A stretch of 64,000 nucleotides of DNA, taken from NCBI RefSeq assembly GCF_025791835.1, contig NZ_JAOXLP010000006.1, positions 124,001 to 188,000 of the forward strand, read 5' to 3'. The notes beneath the pieces were generated by a model that saw only the letters and a program-made list of their open reading frames with translations, made no database searches and had not been told where the DNA came from. The position numbers and the translations under genes are program-made. Origin of the DNA: Roseomonas xinghualingensis. Its GTDB lineage: Bacteria; Pseudomonadota; Alphaproteobacteria; Acetobacterales; Acetobacteraceae. Each line of letters starts with the position of its first letter. Within the stretch, counting starts at the first letter, position 1. Positions 27,433 to 37,205 of the stretch are shown here, piece after piece.

Positions 27433-28326
27433 ATGCGGCTCCGAGTCTTCCGTGCAGCCAGAATGGCCGAGGCAATGGCGGAATGCCGCCAGGTGCTGGG
27501 GCCAGACGCGCTGATCCTCTCCACGCGGCGTACCGCCACGGGGGTAGAGGTGACGGCTGCGCTGGAACCGGCGGAGGAGCCCCCTCCCCTGCCACCGCCC
27601 CTACCCGCCGTGCCGGATCTGCTGGCGCGGCATAACATCCCCGCGCCGCTGCGGGCCCAGATCGGCAATGGCCAGGCAGAGGCGGTCGCCCGTGCGCTGC
27701 GTTTCGGGACGCTGCCCGATGGGATGGAGCGCCCGCTCGCCCTAATCGGGCCGCCCGGTGCGGGAAAGACGCTCAGCTGCGCCAAGCTTGCCACGCGGAT
27801 GGTGCTGAACCGCGCCGCGCCGCTGGTCGTCACCGCGGATTCACAACGCGCGGGGGCGGTTGAGCAGATCGCGGCCTTCACGCGGGTTCTGGGCGTCACC
27901 CTGGCCATGGCGGGTACAGGGGCACAGCTCGCCTCGGCCCTGGCGCGGCGGAAGGCGGGCCAGCCCATGCTGCTCGACACAGCCGGCTGCGACCCTTTCG
28001 ACCCGGCGCAGGCGGAACAACTTCTTGCCCTGCTGCGCGTGACCGATGCGGCACCTGTCCTCGTCCTGCCCGCGGGGCTGGATGCGGAGGAGGCGGCCGA
28101 GACGGCGCGGGCCTTCGCTGCGCTGGGCGCCCGCCACATGCTGCCGACGCGGCTGGACGGCGCCCGCCGCCTGGGTGGTGTCCTCGCCGCCGCCTTCGCC
28201 GGCCCCCTGACGCTGACAGAGGCCGGAACCGGTTCCGGCGCGGCGGATGGTCTCACCCCCCTCACCCCCGCCTGGCTCGCGGAGCGCCTGCATGGCCTCG
28301 CCCGCCCTGCGCAGGAGGCTGCATGA
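27433..28326 (+). CDS. flhF: SRP-type flagellar GTPase FlhF, short
   Basis: Polar placement GTPase related to Ffh/FtsY. The N terminus matches the B domain (MRLRVFRAARMAEAMAECRQVLGPDALILSTR). The G domain has a P-loop GPPGAGKT near residues 107-114 and a G3 motif LLDTAGCDPFD. Oddities: it is short (297 residues) and the P-loop is followed by LSCAKLA rather than the TTT-x-KLA usual in SRP GTPases. Start codon overlap with flhG (ATGA at the 3' end) makes the FlhF/FlhG pairing secure. Confidence 0.88.
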   Translation: MRLRVFRAARMAEAMAECRQVLGPDALILSTRRTATGVEVTAALEPAEEPPPLPPPLPAVPDLLARHNIPAPLRAQIGNGQAEAVARALRFGTLPDGMERPLALIGPPGAGKTLSCAKLATRMVLNRAAPLVVTADSQRAGAVEQIAAFTRVLGVTLAMAGTGAQLASALARRKAGQPMLLDTAGCDPFDPAQAEQLLALLRVTDAAPVLVLPAGLDAEEAAETARAFAALGARHMLPTRLDGARRLGGVLAAAFAGPLTLTEAGTGSGAADGLTPLTPAWLAERLHGLARPAQEAA

Positions 28327-29072
28327 GCATGCCAAGACTGATCGGAATCGCCTCGGGCAAGGGGGGCGTGGGCAAGACGGCGCTGGCGATCGGCCTGACC
28401 CAGGCGCTGGCCCAAGCGGGACGGCGCGTGCTGCTGGCCGATGGCGATCTGGGGCTGGCGAATGTCGATGTGCAGCTCGGTCTCACTGTGCGGCACGATC
28501 TGATGGCGGTGCTGGCTGGCGATGTGACGCTGCGCGAGGCCGCCATTGCCCGGCCGGAGGGTTTCGAGGTGCTGCCGGGCCGCTCCGGCTCCGGCGGGCT
28601 GGCTGCGCTCGATCCCGCCTGGATCACCCGTTTCCTGGCGCTGCTACGGCGCTCACCGCATGACGATGTGGTGCTGGATATCGGCGCCGGGCTGGACCCG
28701 GTGCCACGGCGACTTTCGGCAGGCTGCGACACGCTGCTGGTGGTGGCGACGGATGAACCGACCAGCCTGACGGATGCCTATGCGGTGCTGAAGCTGCTGG
28801 CGCGGGACGCACCCCGGGCGGATGCGCGGGTGGTGGTGAACCTGGCCACGGATGCCGCCCAGGGCGCGCGCACCCATGCCGCTCTGGACCGCGCCTGCCG
28901 GGGCTTTCTCGGGCGCGGCGTGGCGCTGGGCGGGGTGGTTCGGCGGGATGCGCGGATGCGCGACGCCATCCGCCACCAGCTGCCATTGCTGACCCGGCAT
29001 CCCGGCTGCAATGCTGCGCGGGACATCGAGGCTCTGGCGGCCGGGCTGGTGGCATCGCGTGCCGCCGCCTGA
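28323..29072 (+). CDS. flhG: FlhG/MinD-like ATPase for flagellar number control
   Basis: ParA/MinD superfamily ATPase with the deviant Walker A SGKGGVGKTALA at about residues 11-22 and the conserved DGDLGLANVDVQLGL motif following. It normally partners FlhF to limit flagellar number and here overlaps flhF by 4 bp. No C-terminal amphipathic membrane-targeting helix is obvious beyond ALAAGLVASRAA. It ends convergently and flush with the TPR-methyltransferase gene. Confidence 0.9.
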   Translation: MSMPRLIGIASGKGGVGKTALAIGLTQALAQAGRRVLLADGDLGLANVDVQLGLTVRHDLMAVLAGDVTLREAAIARPEGFEVLPGRSGSGGLAALDPAWITRFLALLRRSPHDDVVLDIGAGLDPVPRRLSAGCDTLLVVATDEPTSLTDAYAVLKLLARDAPRADARVVVNLATDAAQGARTHAALDRACRGFLGRGVALGGVVRRDARMRDAIRHQLPLLTRHPGCNAARDIEALAAGLVASRAAA

Positions 29073-30293
29073 TCAGCCCCGGTGCAGCAGCAGCAGCGTG
29101 CCAGCCACCGGCGTGCCGCGCTCCTCGCGCAGCACCACATCCTCGCGCGCCACCAGCTGGAGGGAGGTGGCATCGGCCAGGGCCAGGACATGGGCCGGGT
29201 TGTGGCGGTAACGCATGCCCTCTCCCAGGGCAAAGGGCGTCGCCTCGCCGGTCTCGATGCTGAAGGCGGCATGGCCACCGGGGCGTAGAGAGGCGGCCAT
29301 GGCGTTCAGGGCCGGGCGGAGGTCGCCCAGGTAGTTCAGCACATCCGCCGCGGCCACCAGGTCGAAGCTCTTCGGATGCTCCGCCAGATAGGCGACCAGC
29401 TCCGCCTCCTGCAGCACGTCGTAGATGCCGTGCTTGCCGGCCTGCTCCAGCATGCGGGGAGAGAGGTCCACGCCGCTCAGCCGCCGTGCCCAGGGCCGCA
29501 GCGCCAGGCCTGAGAGGCCGGTGCCGCAGCCGATATCCAGCACATCCAGCGCCTCCCCCGGCGGGATGCCAGCGCCCTCCAGCAGCTTCGCCAGCGCCGC
29601 CGGCGTGCGGTAGCCGAGCTGGCCGGTCAGCTCCGCCTCGAAGCGCGGGGCATAGGCGTCGAAGAGATTGCGGATATAGGCCTCGGTCGGCCGGGCCGGC
29701 GCCTTGCCCTCGCCGAGAGAGGCGAGAAGAAGGCGGGCCTGGGCGCCCACCTCGCCACCGGCTGAAAGGGCGCGGCGGGCAGCCTCGGCCGCGCCGGAGG
29801 CGCCTGCCTCACGCAACCCATGGGCAAGGGCAAGCTGCGTCTCGGGATCGCCCGGGGCCATGGCGGCCGCCTGGCGCAGATGCGGCAGAGCCTCCCCGAC
29901 CCGCCCCAGGGCGCAGAGCGCCTGCCCCAGGTTTCGGCGGGTGACGACATCCTCCGGACGGATGGAGAGGACCCTGCCGAAGATCGCCACCGCCTCATCC
30001 AGCCGGCCTGCCTCCGCAAGCGTGGCGCCACGTGCTGCGAGGAAGATCGGGGATTTCGGATTCGCCGCCACGGCGCGGGCGGAAAGGTCGAGCGCCAGCT
30101 CCAGGTCCCCCACCTGCCGAGCCAGGATGCCCAACAGATTCGTCCCATTGGGCTCTTCCGGATCCAGCGTCAGCGCCTGGCGATAGAAGGCGATGGCTCC
30201 TTGCACATCGCCGATCCCATGGCGTGCGATACCCTCCCGCACCAGCGCAGCGGCCTTCTGCCGGGGAGTGGGGGGCGTGGTCGGCTGCTGCAT
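29073..30293 (-). CDS. TPR-repeat SAM-dependent methyltransferase
   Basis: Two-part protein. Residues about 10-190 carry tandem TPR-like helices (AIAFYRQALTLDPEEPNGTNLLGILARQ; LFSARAVAANPKSPIF-like; EALPHLRQAAAMAPGDPETQLALAHGLREAG). Residues about 235-406 form a class I methyltransferase with motif I VLDIGCGTGLSG, motif II LSGVDLSPRMLEQA and a post-I segment FDLVAAADVLNYLGDL. The start at 30293 has a CGGAG ribosome site; a longer frame to 30365 lacks one. Similar proteins are common in Rhodospirillales; the methyl acceptor is unknown. Confidence 0.88.
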   Translation of the reverse strand: MQQPTTPPTPRQKAAALVREGIARHGIGDVQGAIAFYRQALTLDPEEPNGTNLLGILARQVGDLELALDLSARAVAANPKSPIFLAARGATLAEAGRLDEAVAIFGRVLSIRPEDVVTRRNLGQALCALGRVGEALPHLRQAAAMAPGDPETQLALAHGLREAGASGAAEAARRALSAGGEVGAQARLLLASLGEGKAPARPTEAYIRNLFDAYAPRFEAELTGQLGYRTPAALAKLLEGAGIPPGEALDVLDIGCGTGLSGLALRPWARRLSGVDLSPRMLEQAGKHGIYDVLQEAELVAYLAEHPKSFDLVAAADVLNYLGDLRPALNAMAASLRPGGHAAFSIETGEATPFALGEGMRYRHNPAHVLALADATSLQLVAREDVVLREERGTPVAGTLLLLHRG

Positions 30294-30558
30294 CAGCTGC
30301 TCCGGGAAAAAGCTGCTCCGGCCAAAGCCGGGATGAGCGGGGTTGGTCCGGCTGATTCGGGGCACGGAAACGGCACCCAGAATGGCATGGCGGCCCGTTA
30401 CGCCGCCATCCAGCCTGGCCCCGCAGCGACCGTCCGGCTTCGGATTGGTGCTCGCGGCAACCCTGGCGAAGCCGGCGGATCAGTGCCTTGCCAGTGCCCG
30501 GGAGCTCACCGACATGCTGCCGCCACCGGTGATCGGGGCAGGCTGAGGCCTGCGTGCC
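30294..30558. other. Intergenic region between TPR-methyltransferase and obgE
   Basis: About 265 bp with no convincing gene. A short inverted repeat (GAGGC-N6-GCCTC, about 30545-30560) abuts the obgE stop and could act in its 3' end. The promoter of the methyltransferase gene should lie here, but I see no clear -35/-10 pair. Confidence 0.4.
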
Positions 30559-31901
<1,343 letters not shown>

Positions 31902-31929
31902 CTCTCAGATCTCCTGTTTCAGGCCGCGC

Positions 31930-32244
31930 TCAGGCCGCGAAGTCGCCAATGCGCAGAACGGTGTAGTTCTGGCGATGGCCATTCTTGCGGCGGCTGTTCT
32001 GCCGGCGGCGCTTCTTGAAGATGATCACCTTGTCGCCGCGCTTCTGCTCCAGGACCGTGGCGGTCAGGGAGACGCCGGGGACAGTCGGGGCGCCGACGGT
32101 CAGGCCAGACTCGCCACCGATGGCCAGCACATCGTGGAAAGTCACGGTGGCGCCGGTTTCGGCCTCCAGCTTCTCCACGGTGAGCACGGCGTTCGGGGTG
32201 ACGCGGTACTGCTTCCCGCCGGTGCGGATCACTGCGTAGGTCAT
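31930..32244 (-). CDS. rplU: 50S ribosomal protein L21
   Basis: Large-subunit protein; 104 residues from ATG 32244 ([21 protein letters not shown]). The C-terminal [20 protein letters not shown] is the 23S-binding signature. A longer frame to 32286 is unlikely. The transcript probably starts near 32332 from the promoter at 32339-32368, giving an untranslated leader of about 88 nt. Confidence 0.97.
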   Translation of the reverse strand: MTYAVIRTGGKQYRVTPNAVLTVEKLEAETGATVTFHDVLAIGGESGLTVGAPTVPGVSLTATVLEQKRGDKVIIFKKRRRQNSRRKNGHRQNYTVLRIGDFAA

Positions 32245-32338
32245 GGGGGTGCGGTCCGCCTTCGTCTCGGCTCTTCGGTCGTGCAAGAACCGGCGTGGCC
32301 CGCGCCCTGAATGGGGGGCCTCACCGGAAGAGTGGCGG

Positions 32339-32368
32339 CCTATAGCGGGGGTGGAGCGCGGGAGTCAA
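32339..32368 (-). promoter_or_regulatory. Sigma-70-type promoter for rplU-rpmA
   Basis: On the minus strand TTGACT (32368-32363) and TATAGG (32344-32339) are separated by 18 bp. The rplU start lies about 95 bp downstream of the -10 box. Confidence 0.7.
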
Positions 32369-32461
32369 CTCCCATGGCTGCCACAGGCGGCGCGAGAGAA
32401 AGCCTCCCTGGCCCTTGCCGGGCTGGGAAGGCATATCGAAGACATCGGCTCGGCTCTCGGA

Positions 32462-32490
32462 TTGCGCGCTGCCGCGCGGCGCATTATAGG
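32462..32490 (+). promoter_or_regulatory. Sigma-70-type promoter for tRNA-Ser
   Basis: TTGCGC at 32462-32467 and TATAGG at 32485-32490 are 17 bp apart; the tRNA begins 15 bp after the -10 hexamer. Confidence 0.65.
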
Positions 32491-32504
32491 GCCGTCCACG
32501 CGCC

Positions 32505-32595
<91 letters not shown>

Positions 32596-32719
32596 CGTCC
32601 TTTCCCTCCCCTTCCCAAAATGTCTCGCCCATTCCGGCGCTTAGGCGGAAATAGGGGCATTTTAGCGCCCTTCGGATGGGTCCGCCGTCCCATCAGGTCC
32701 CACTCGATCGCCATTTTTT

Positions 32720-32760
32720 CCGGGTAAAAGACCGGGTAACGTCGCGCCAGGACCGGGTAA
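32720..32760 (+). repeat. Three CCGGGTAA direct repeats before the integrase
   Basis: CCGGGTAA occurs at 32720-32727, 32732-32739 and 32753-32760, start-to-start spacings of 12 and 21 bp. The last copy overlaps the A of the chosen integrase ATG. They lie between the tRNA and int, where arm-type integrase sites or an autoregulatory operator would be expected. Confidence 0.6.
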
Positions 32761-34088
32761 TGGAGCGGGGCGTGCTTACAGATCGGCAGATCAAGACGGC
32801 AACGGCACGCGAAAAGCTCTACCGCCTGGCGGATGGAGGAGGCCTGCACCTGCAGGTCATGCCGAGCGGCTCGAAGCTCTGGCACTACCGCTACCAGCTC
32901 GCCGGAAAGGAGAAGACCCTCTCCATCGGCACTTACCCTGACGTGACCCTGGCCCAGGCCCGGGAAGCCCGCGACGACGCTCGGCGCCTGGTGCGCGAAG
33001 GCCGCGATCCGAGCACGGAGAAGCGGCTGCGCCGGGTTGCGCGCGTGGAGGCCAGCGCCATTACCTTTGAGGCGGTGGCGCGCGCCTGGCACGAGCAGCT
33101 GAAGGGAACCTGGGCGCCCCGACATGCCTGGGACGTGCTCAATAGCCTGGAGGTGGACGTCTTTCCCGATCTGGGAGCCCTCCCCCTCCGCGACATCACG
33201 CCACCCATGGTCCTGACCGTCCTGAGGCAGATCGAGGATCGGCCAGCCATCGAGACGGCCCACCGGGTGTGCCAGCGGATATCCGCTGTCTTCATCCACG
33301 CCATCGCCTCAGGCCAGGCTGAGACAGATCCTGCGGCAGTGGTCCGCAAGGCTCTGAAGCCGGTGAAGCGCGGCCGCCAGCCTGCCCTGACCAAGATCGA
33401 TGAGGTGCGACAGGTCCTGCACGATGTGGATGCCCAGGCGGCGCACCCCGTGACAAAGCTCGGCCTGCGCTTCCTGGCGCTGACAGCGGCGCGCCCTGGC
33501 GAGGTGGCAGGAGCCCGCTGGGAAGAGCTGGAGGAACTGGATGGTCAGGAGCCGGTCTGGCGTATCCCCAAGGAGCGCATGAAGGGGCGGGACGAGAAGC
33601 GCCGCGAGCATGTGGTGCCGCTGACGCCGGCGGCAGTGGCGGTGGTGCGGGCCCTGGAGGATCTGACCGGGCGGTCCCCCTTCCTCTTCCCGAACAACCG
33701 CCACTTCCACCGGCCCATGAGCGAGAACGCTCTCGGCTACCTGCTCAACCGGGCCGGCTACCATAGCCGCCATGTCCCGCACGGTTGGCGCGCGGCTTTC
33801 TCCTCCATCATGAACGAACGCTTCCCGGCCGACCGGGCCATCATCGACCTGATGCTGGCCCATGTGCCGAAGGATAAGGTGGAGGCAGCCTATAATCGCG
33901 CGCTGCACATGCCCCGGCGGCGCGAGCTGGCTCAAGCCTGGGCCGACATGCTCATGGAGGGCATGCCGGCAGCTGGGGCGCTCCTGAATGGCCCGCGTCG
34001 GACGCCTAAGATGCCCGCGGCCGCCCCGGTCGCCGCCGCGTCGGTGGCGGCTCCGGCGCCGCGCCCTGGGCGGGCACGGGCGGCATAG
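32760..34088 (+). CDS. int: Tyrosine-family prophage integrase
   Basis: Site-specific recombinase of the P4/DUF4102 type. The N-terminal arm-binding domain ([20 protein letters not shown], then [19 protein letters not shown]) precedes a core-binding region and the catalytic domain. The catalytic set is visible: Arg in [14 protein letters not shown] (about residue 243), HGWR (about 340) and the Tyr of [14 protein letters not shown] (about 377). I chose ATG 32760; a longer frame reaches 32676. Its 3' end overlaps the convergent AlpA-like gene by 83 bp. Confidence 0.94.
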   Translation: MERGVLTDRQIKTATAREKLYRLADGGGLHLQVMPSGSKLWHYRYQLAGKEKTLSIGTYPDVTLAQAREARDDARRLVREGRDPSTEKRLRRVARVEASAITFEAVARAWHEQLKGTWAPRHAWDVLNSLEVDVFPDLGALPLRDITPPMVLTVLRQIEDRPAIETAHRVCQRISAVFIHAIASGQAETDPAAVVRKALKPVKRGRQPALTKIDEVRQVLHDVDAQAAHPVTKLGLRFLALTAARPGEVAGARWEELEELDGQEPVWRIPKERMKGRDEKRREHVVPLTPAAVAVVRALEDLTGRSPFLFPNNRHFHRPMSENALGYLLNRAGYHSRHVPHGWRAAFSSIMNERFPADRAIIDLMLAHVPKDKVEAAYNRALHMPRRRELAQAWADMLMEGMPAAGALLNGPRRTPKMPAAAPVAAASVAAPAPRPGRARAA

Positions 34089-34326
34089 CTCCGCCCGCTT
34101 CCGGCTGCGCCTCCTTCCAGGCATCGATTTTCGAGCGACGCCAGCGCACCACTCCTCCCGCGAGTTGCTGCGGCCGCGGGAAGGTCCCTGCCGCCATGCG
34201 CCGATAAATCGCTGACCGGCTTAGCCCCGTGTCTACCTGCACATCCCGGATGCGCAGGAAGGGGTCTGAAGCGGTGCTGGTGCCGACCGGCAGCGCCTCC
34301 ATCGGAAAAGTGCTCCCGTCAGGCAT
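34006..34326 (-). CDS. AlpA-like DNA-binding protein, putative excisionase
   Basis: Small MerR/AlpA-type helix-turn-helix protein: [28 protein letters not shown] followed by the wing-like [15 protein letters not shown] is the family signature. The C-terminal third is Pro/Arg-rich. It is the last gene of the leftward early operon and lies next to, and convergent with, the integrase, which fits an excisionase or int regulator. Start 34326 overlaps the upstream gene by 8 bp (ATGCCTGA). Confidence 0.85.
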   Translation of the reverse strand: MPDGSTFPMEALPVGTSTASDPFLRIRDVQVDTGLSRSAIYRRMAAGTFPRPQQLAGGVVRWRRSKIDAWKEAQPEAGGAMPPVPAQGAAPEPPPTRRRPGRPRAS

Positions 34327-34858
34327 CCGCCCCTCCCTTCTTCTCCAGTGCTGCGACCAGGGCCACCCGCGCCGCGATCCCGGCTGCGGTGGCGCCCCAC
34401 CCCTCGGGGCTCTCCTCGACAAGGCGGAGCGCCCTCAAGCGGCGCAGGTCCGCCAGTAGCGGCCGCCACTCCCCCTCCTTCTTATCGCCCCGCTTCCGCG
34501 GTGCTCCGTCGATCGCCAGCCAGAGCAGCGCGCGCCGATCCGTGCGATTGAGGGCGGCGAGGATGCGCTCTGCATCGGTGGCATCCCCGGCCGGGTCCAG
34601 GAGGTGATAGGTCGTCACCCGTCGCACCCCAAGGGCAGCCAGCATGCGGTCGCTGAACGGCCGCTTTCCGGTCATCGTGTCCGACACAAAGCTGGAGGCG
34701 AGACCTGCCGCGCGGGCCCATGCCTCTTGTGATCCCGCCCCGGCGATGGCGGAGCGCAGGAGGCCACAGAGGTCCGCCTCAATCAGAACTGCAGGGCTCG
34801 CTGGCCTCTTCGACGGGAGTGCCGGATGCAGGCTGGGCGCGTTCGTGAGCGCGTTCAT
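34319..34858 (-). CDS. Phage protein with XRE-like helix-turn-helix
   Basis: Unassigned 179-residue protein. A central segment (QEAWARAAGLASSFVSDTMTGKRPFSDRMLAALGV) looks like an XRE-type helix-turn-helix that would recognise DNA; the C-terminal half is helical with RRALLWLAIDGAPRKRG and EEWRPLLADLRRL-like charged stretches. Start at 34858 (MNALTNAPS) makes an ATGA overlap with the preceding gene; the longer frame to 35023 has no support. Its first bases lie in a 48-bp repeat shared with the gene starting at 35741. Confidence 0.7.
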   Translation of the reverse strand: MNALTNAPSLHPALPSKRPASPAVLIEADLCGLLRSAIAGAGSQEAWARAAGLASSFVSDTMTGKRPFSDRMLAALGVRRVTTYHLLDPAGDATDAERILAALNRTDRRALLWLAIDGAPRKRGDKKEGEWRPLLADLRRLRALRLVEESPEGWGATAAGIAARVALVAALEKKGGADA

Positions 34859-34890
34859 GGCTGGGCCTCGGTGGGATGGGCAGTCGGGCG
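34843..34890. repeat. Gene-junction repeat R1, copy 1
   Basis: 48 bp matching 35726-35773 at 45 positions. In both copies it spans the stop of one gene and the MNALT start of the next. Confidence 0.8.
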
Positions 34891-35232
34891 GCGAGCGGCC
34901 TCCTGACGGGCATCTCCAATTCGTATGCGTGAAATGACAGCGCGGTCGCACTCCGCGAACTCGAAGCGGCCGTAATCCTCCGCCATTGCCTGCGCGCGAC
35001 AGCACTTCGAGCACCAGCGCCAAGTCTCTATCTTGCGCTCCTCGTTGTTTCGTTCCCGCATGGCGCGGTGCCGCTCACCCTTGAAGATCGGGCCGCTGCA
35101 CATCTGACAGTGCGGATGATCCTTTGCTGCCTTCACGATCTTGTCGGACAGTACCGTTGTGTCGGTCTCGTCCCCGCCGAAGGGCTGGTACGTGAGGCAT
35201 GCATCCTCATCGAACTGCTTCTGGCGCCCCAT
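34855..35232 (-). CDS. Small phage protein with two CxxC zinc-finger-like pairs
   Basis: Unrecognised 125-residue protein. HCQMCSGPIFKGERHR and WRWCSKCCRAQ provide two CxxC pairs about 35 residues apart, as in a zinc ribbon, so it may bind nucleic acid or protein. The start at ATG 35232 overlaps the upstream stop as TGATG; the end (PTAHPTEAQP) is nearly the same as that of the protein ending at 35738 (PTAQPTEAQP), because both lie in repeat R1. Function unknown. Confidence 0.65.
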   Translation of the reverse strand: MGRQKQFDEDACLTYQPFGGDETDTTVLSDKIVKAAKDHPHCQMCSGPIFKGERHRAMRERNNEERKIETWRWCSKCCRAQAMAEDYGRFEFAECDRAVISRIRIGDARQEAARRPTAHPTEAQP

Positions 35233-35262
35233 CACCGCCGCTCCTCCGAGCTGGGCGCGAGG
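35230..35262. repeat. Gene-junction repeat R2, copy 1
   Basis: 33 bp identical to 35951-35983. Encodes the LAPSSEERR C terminus, stop and TGATG restart in both places. Confidence 0.85.
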
Positions 35263-35741
35263 GCGGCTTGGAGGGCGTCCACGTCGTCATAGCTCTCTGC
35301 GTAAACGATGATGCAGTTGCCGTCCGGCTTCTCAAGCGTGACGGCGATGTCGCCCTTGCGGCGCGGCACCTCCGCCGCCTCAATGACCTTTAGGGGCTGC
35401 ACCACCTCCCCACCCCGCCCATCCGGCGCGGGCGCTGGGAGGGCGAGGGCGCGGATGGCAGCGGCTAGTTTGCGGCACACCTTCCTGACTGCCTTGGATG
35501 CGTCTGTCTCATGGTGCTCGGCCATGTCCTGCCCGCACTCGGCGCACATGCCGTCATGGTCACACCCATCGTCTGAACCCCATTGGCGGCGACGCTCTTC
35601 GCAGACCCGAAGACGTGTGGCGTGCTCTTCGTCCTCAAAGGCTTCCCAGTGGACCGTTGCCCCGGCGCGCTCACACAATTGCGCCGCAGCCTCCCGAAGC
35701 GCAGCCTCCCCGCCGCTGGGGGCGGTCGTGAGCGCGTTCAT
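35232..35741 (-). CDS. Unrecognised phage early protein (169 aa)
   Basis: No family recognised. It starts at 35741 with MNALTTAPSGGEAALREAAAQL, overlapping the upstream stop by ATGA, and is acidic and Cys/His-containing in the middle (DGCDHDGMCAECGQDMAEHH, a possible metal site). The linker ALALPAPAPDGRGGEVV and the end LAPSSEERR recur almost unchanged in the 316-residue protein encoded at 35953-36903, each time as a DNA-level repeat (R3, R2). It appears assembled from shared end modules around a different core. Confidence 0.6.
   Translation of the reverse strand: MNALTTAPSGGEAALREAAAQLCERAGATVHWEAFEDEEHATRLRVCEERRRQWGSDDGCDHDGMCAECGQDMAEHHETDASKAVRKVCRKLAAAIRALALPAPAPDGRGGEVVQPLKVIEAAEVPRRKGDIAVTLEKPDGNCIIVYAESYDDVDALQAALAPSSEERR
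35401..35451. repeat. Intragenic repeat R3, copy 1
   Basis: 51 bp matching 36116-36166 with one mismatch. Encodes the Ala/Pro linker ALPAPAPDGR(G/V)GEVV. Confidence 0.85.
35701..35729. repeat. Repeat R4, copy 1
   Basis: 29 bp identical to 36428-36456. Encodes TTAPSGGEAA, near the N terminus here and in the middle of the longer protein at copy 2. Confidence 0.8.
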
Positions 35742-35773
35742 GGCTGAGCCTCGGTGGGTTGAGCAGTCGGGCG
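35726..35773. repeat. Gene-junction repeat R1, copy 2
   Basis: Second copy of the 48-bp junction repeat at 34843-34890; overlaps R4 by 4 bp. Confidence 0.8.
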
Positions 35774-35953
35774 CTTCTGGTACTCCACCCCGCAGAAGGG
35801 GCAGTAAGTCGCCACGACCACGACCGGCTTCTTCCGGACCTTCGTGTCCTTCTTCATCGTCTCGATCACCGCCCATCCCTGAAACAGCGTGGAGACGATT
35901 TCCGTGTTGTGCTGGGCCAAGTCTGCGTTGACCTTGCTGATGCACTCACACAT
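35738..35953 (-). CDS. Small phage protein with CPFC motif (71 aa)
   Basis: Unrecognised. Starts MCECISKVNADLAQHNTEI at ATG 35953 (TGATG overlap with the upstream gene) and ends in a short ribbon-like piece (VVVVATYCPFCGVEYQKRP). CEC near the N terminus and CPFC near the end could together bind a metal. The upstream extension of the frame to 36193 is antisense-like, low-complexity sequence and was left out. Confidence 0.6.
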   Translation of the reverse strand: MCECISKVNADLAQHNTEIVSTLFQGWAVIETMKKDTKVRKKPVVVVATYCPFCGVEYQKRPTAQPTEAQP

Positions 35954-35983
35954 CACCGCCGCTCCTCCGAGCTGGGCGCGAGG
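35951..35983. repeat. Gene-junction repeat R2, copy 2
   Basis: Second, identical copy of the 33-bp repeat at 35230-35262. Confidence 0.85.
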
Positions 35984-36903
35984 CCGGCGTAGAGGCCATG
36001 GTTCACGCCGTCGCGGTAGTTCTCGGCATCCTGCCTTCTGGCGAAGCTCGCGATACCGCAGCCGTGGAGGACCACGACACTCAGGCCGCGACGCTGCACA
36101 ACCTCCGCTCGCTCCACCACCTCCCCAACCCGCCCATCCGGCGCGGGCGCTGGGAGGGCGAGGGCGGCTTTGGCAATCTGTGCTGCGTCCCACTCCCCTG
36201 CTGCGACACCCGCCTCAAAGCAGTCGTCATAGTTCTCGCTGATGTAGCCCCAGCCGCCCTGGTCTCTGTTTGTGGGGCGTCCATTCTCGTCGCGGTGCGG
36301 GTAGCCCTCGCCGAGATCGCCCTGCGCGATATCCGTCAACGCCTTCCGCAGCCGCTCCACTTCCTCTGCCTCTCCGTTCAAGGAGTTCAGCAGGTTCCGG
36401 TTGTCATGGATGAGCGCATCCACCTCCGCAGCCTCCCCGCCGCTGGGGGCGGTCGTTGGGAGGGCTTGCAGTCGGCGCACCTCAGCGGCCAACGTCTTGG
36501 CAATGTGTAGGAGGCTGCGCTCGCCTGACACGGTGCCGACGATCAGGCTTTCGTTCCAAGCATCGCAGCCGTTCAGCGCGTGCCGCACTTTCTCGGCACG
36601 GATGCTCGCCTCTGCCGCCTCGCGACCTTCCAGGCCAATATGCGGCGCCGGATCCGTCGCAAGCACCTCGGGCGGGTAAAAGAGGTTCTTTTCCGCCTCG
36701 CTCGCGCCAGCCGGGGCGGGTGGGGATGCGGTGAGGAGACGCTCGATCTGTTCAGCACCCAGGCGCAGGTACTCGCTGGCGCTAGTCGGCAGCCCTACCT
36801 CCTTCCCGATGTTCTCGGAGCAGAGGCGCATGCAACCTGCGAGGTTCAGTGTCTCTTGCACCGCCACGGTCGCGCCCGGCGGGTGGGTGGTGTTCTCGCT
36901 CAT
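35953..36903 (-). CDS. Unrecognised phage early protein (316 aa)
   Basis: No family recognised. The N-terminal part (about residues 1-60) has LRLGAEQIERLLTASPPAPAGASEAEKN. The middle is helical (HDNRNLLNSLNGEAEEVERLRKALTDIA), followed by an aromatic/acidic stretch (NRDQGGWGYISENYDDCFEAGV). The C-terminal part resembles a short fold seen in many phage accessory proteins (LSVVVLHGCGIASFARRQDAENYRDGVNHG). It shares three linker segments with its downstream neighbour at the DNA level. Overlaps the upstream gene by ATGA. Confidence 0.65.
   Translation of the reverse strand: MSENTTHPPGATVAVQETLNLAGCMRLCSENIGKEVGLPTSASEYLRLGAEQIERLLTASPPAPAGASEAEKNLFYPPEVLATDPAPHIGLEGREAAEASIRAEKVRHALNGCDAWNESLIVGTVSGERSLLHIAKTLAAEVRRLQALPTTAPSGGEAAEVDALIHDNRNLLNSLNGEAEEVERLRKALTDIAQGDLGEGYPHRDENGRPTNRDQGGWGYISENYDDCFEAGVAAGEWDAAQIAKAALALPAPAPDGRVGEVVERAEVVQRRGLSVVVLHGCGIASFARRQDAENYRDGVNHGLYAGLAPSSEERR
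36116..36166. repeat. Intragenic repeat R3, copy 2
   Basis: Second copy of the 51-bp linker-coding repeat at 35401-35451 (one mismatch). Confidence 0.85.
36428..36456. repeat. Repeat R4, copy 2
   Basis: Second, identical copy of the 29-bp repeat at 35701-35729. Confidence 0.8.
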
Positions 36904-37205
36904 GCTGCGATCTCCTCGGGCTCGTCCATCACCAGCGCCAGGCGCCGCAGCACATCGTCGTGCTCGCGGATGATCTCAGCCTCGTGGCTGTCCATGGTTT
37001 CGGGCTGCCCATCCACCGTGAAGCAGTCGAAGTCGCTGTCCCGTAGGTCCTGCACGTGGTCACGTGCTGAGGACAGCGCGTCGGAGACGGAGCTGATGGC
37101 GGCCTGAGCCTTCTCGATGGCCTCGCGCGCCGGGATGCGCGACCCACCATCCAGGGCCATCCGCGACAGGCGCAGGGCCTCCGCGATCTGCGATACGGCG
37201 TCCAT
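36900..37205 (-). CDS. Unrecognised helical phage protein (101 aa)
   Basis: Acidic, mostly helical protein beginning MDAVSQIAEALRLSRMALDGGSRIPAREAIEKAQAAISSV in pieces, with a possible coiled coil in the second half (SHEAEIIREHDDVLRRLALVMDEPEE). Starts at ATG 37205 overlapping the upstream stop as TGATG and ends overlapping the next start by ATGA. No function can be assigned. Confidence 0.6.
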   Translation of the reverse strand: MDAVSQIAEALRLSRMALDGGSRIPAREAIEKAQAAISSVSDALSSARDHVQDLRDSDFDCFTVDGQPETMDSHEAEIIREHDDVLRRLALVMDEPEEIAA

